This document shows, piece by piece, positions 63,319 through 64,000 of a DNA stretch of 64,000 nucleotides. The stretch lies in the NCBI RefSeq assembly GCF_001499965.1, contig NZ_LQIT01000001.1, forward strand, positions 310,001 to 374,000, written 5' to 3'. A model generated the notes under the pieces. The model searched no databases. It worked only from the letters and a program-made list of their open reading frames with translations, and was not told where the DNA came from. The stretch is from Mycobacterium sp. GA-2829 (GTDB lineage Bacteria; Actinomycetota; Actinomycetes; Mycobacteriales; Mycobacteriaceae). Positions within the stretch are counted from its first letter, which is position 1. Every line of letters starts with the position of its first letter. The translations under genes were made by a program, and so were the position numbers.

Positions 63319-64000
63319 TCAGCGTTTCGTCACCGGGGAGGGAAACCGCGGGCTCACGCGGGTCCCGGCCAACCACGCGGTGAGGGCTTCGGCGCGTTGC
63401 CCGAGTGCCGCCACCCCGTCGCGGCCGACGTCGTCGAGCAGGTGCAGCACCACCCGGCCGTCGGTGTCCTGGGTCCACGCGCCGACGATGCGGCCGTTCC
63501 ACCACGCCGTCGGGCCGCCGTTGCCGTTGCGGTCGAACACGTGCCCGCGGTGCGGGCCGAGGTACCAGTCGCGGTCGAACCACCCCATGGTCGTGGGGTC
63601 CAGACCGGGCAGCAACGCCGCCCACGGCGCAGGCTCCGGTTCGGGGTCGAGGTCGTCCGGCAGCACGTACCCGGGCTGGCCGTGCAGGTCCACCTCGACG
63701 GCGCCGAGTGCGCGCAATGCCTGCCGCGCCCACGTCAGCGTGTGGCCGAACCACCACTTGACGTCGGTGACGGTCGCCGGGCCGAAGGTGCGCAGCCACC
63801 GGCCGACGGCGTCGACGGCCGCCTCGTCCGGCTCCACCGGGGCGTGCCCGTCGCGCAACCAGTCGGTGCGCAGCGTCCACCGCGGCCGGCTGACCGTCCA
63901 GCCGCCGTCGTTGGGTCCGCGCACGATGTCACCGCGCACGCCCAGCACCGTCAGCACCCGCGGACCAAGGGGGATGGTGCCGCCCCAGGTCTTCCCGGGT
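63319..64000 (-). CDS. Winged-helix DNA-binding family protein, N-terminus outside window
   Basis: The frame is open to the right edge, so about 227 C-terminal residues are seen. FGPATVTDVKWWFGHTLTWARQALRALGAVEVDLHG is the winged-helix-like unit of the PF06224 family (the AlkZ/YcaQ and AlkX-like DNA glycosylase group). It is followed by LLPGLDPTTMGWFDRDWYLGP and FDRNGNGGPTAWWNGRIVGAW, also typical. Whether it has the QxQ catalytic motif cannot be judged because that part is outside. It is possibly a further DNA repair function near uvrA. Confidence 0.8.
   Translation of the reverse strand, partial: PGKTWGGTIPLGPRVLTVLGVRGDIVRGPNDGGWTVSRPRWTLRTDWLRDGHAPVEPDEAAVDAVGRWLRTFGPATVTDVKWWFGHTLTWARQALRALGAVEVDLHGQPGYVLPDDLDPEPEPAPWAALLPGLDPTTMGWFDRDWYLGPHRGHVFDRNGNGGPTAWWNGRIVGAWTQDTDGRVVLHLLDDVGRDGVAALGQRAEALTAWLAGTRVSPRFPSPVTKR

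Overview
The window is high-GC, densely packed chromosomal DNA from a mycobacterium, most likely a fast-growing Mycolicibacterium. The backbone gene order matches the M. tuberculosis Rv1617-Rv1638 segment as I remember it: pyk, tesB, cydCDBA, an HdeD-type protein, the Rv1625c adenylyl cyclase, pdtaR, the Rv1627c/Rv1628c pair, polA, rpsA, coaE, a DUF402 protein, uvrB, an MFS exporter, the Rv1636 stress protein, the Rv1637c hydrolase and uvrA. Blocks typical of environmental species are interleaved: two amino-acid ABC transporters, a guanidino-acid operon, dps, a UdgX-type glycosylase, a P450 and a flavin monooxygenase.

Layout. 1-7731: end of pyruvate kinase, an acyl-CoA thioesterase, a DUF4190 protein, and cydABDC (cytochrome bd oxidase plus its assembly exporter) on the minus strand. 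7811-12930: an HdeD-like protein, then a plus-strand run of polar amino-acid ABC transporter genes ending in a MacS-type two-component system. 12988-17288: a DUF2339 membrane protein, dps, a SRPBCC protein and a phytoene-dehydrogenase-like oxidoreductase. 17254-24096: adenylyl cyclase and a PucR-type regulator on minus, divergent from ureohydrolase, TPP-dependent decarboxylase and sodium symporter genes. 24125-25631: a lipase gene broken by two compensating frameshifts and a tRNA-Leu. 25632-31566: pdtaR and a complete branched-chain amino-acid ABC transporter. 31586-34897: a thiolase-fold/DUF35 pair behind a KstR-type operator, a hydrolase and a LysR regulator. 34908-45261: polA, a thioesterase, a PrsW-like protease, a SnoaL/NmrA/TetR operon behind a perfect palindrome, rpsA, coaE, a secreted protein and the DUF402 gene. 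45386-49932: uvrB, MFS, MgtC, tRNA-Cys. 50289-56066: a 909-residue Pro/Ala/Gly repeat protein, an orphan PrrB-like kinase, a second TesB and UdgX. 56325-64000: universal stress protein, P450, metallo-hydrolase, uvrA, flavin monooxygenase, and a winged-helix protein cut by the right edge.

Themes. DNA repair is concentrated here (polA, uvrA, uvrB, udgX), and both uvr genes have the RecA-independent damage promoter (TTGTCRGTG-N8-TAnnnT, the PafBC type). cAMP is made by the 17254 cyclase and may be bound by the 56325 stress protein. Nutrient uptake is prominent. No phage, insertion sequence or CRISPR array was seen. The best regulatory discoveries are dyad or promoter motifs in short intergenic gaps. 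The least explained gene is the Pro/Ala/Gly repeat protein.
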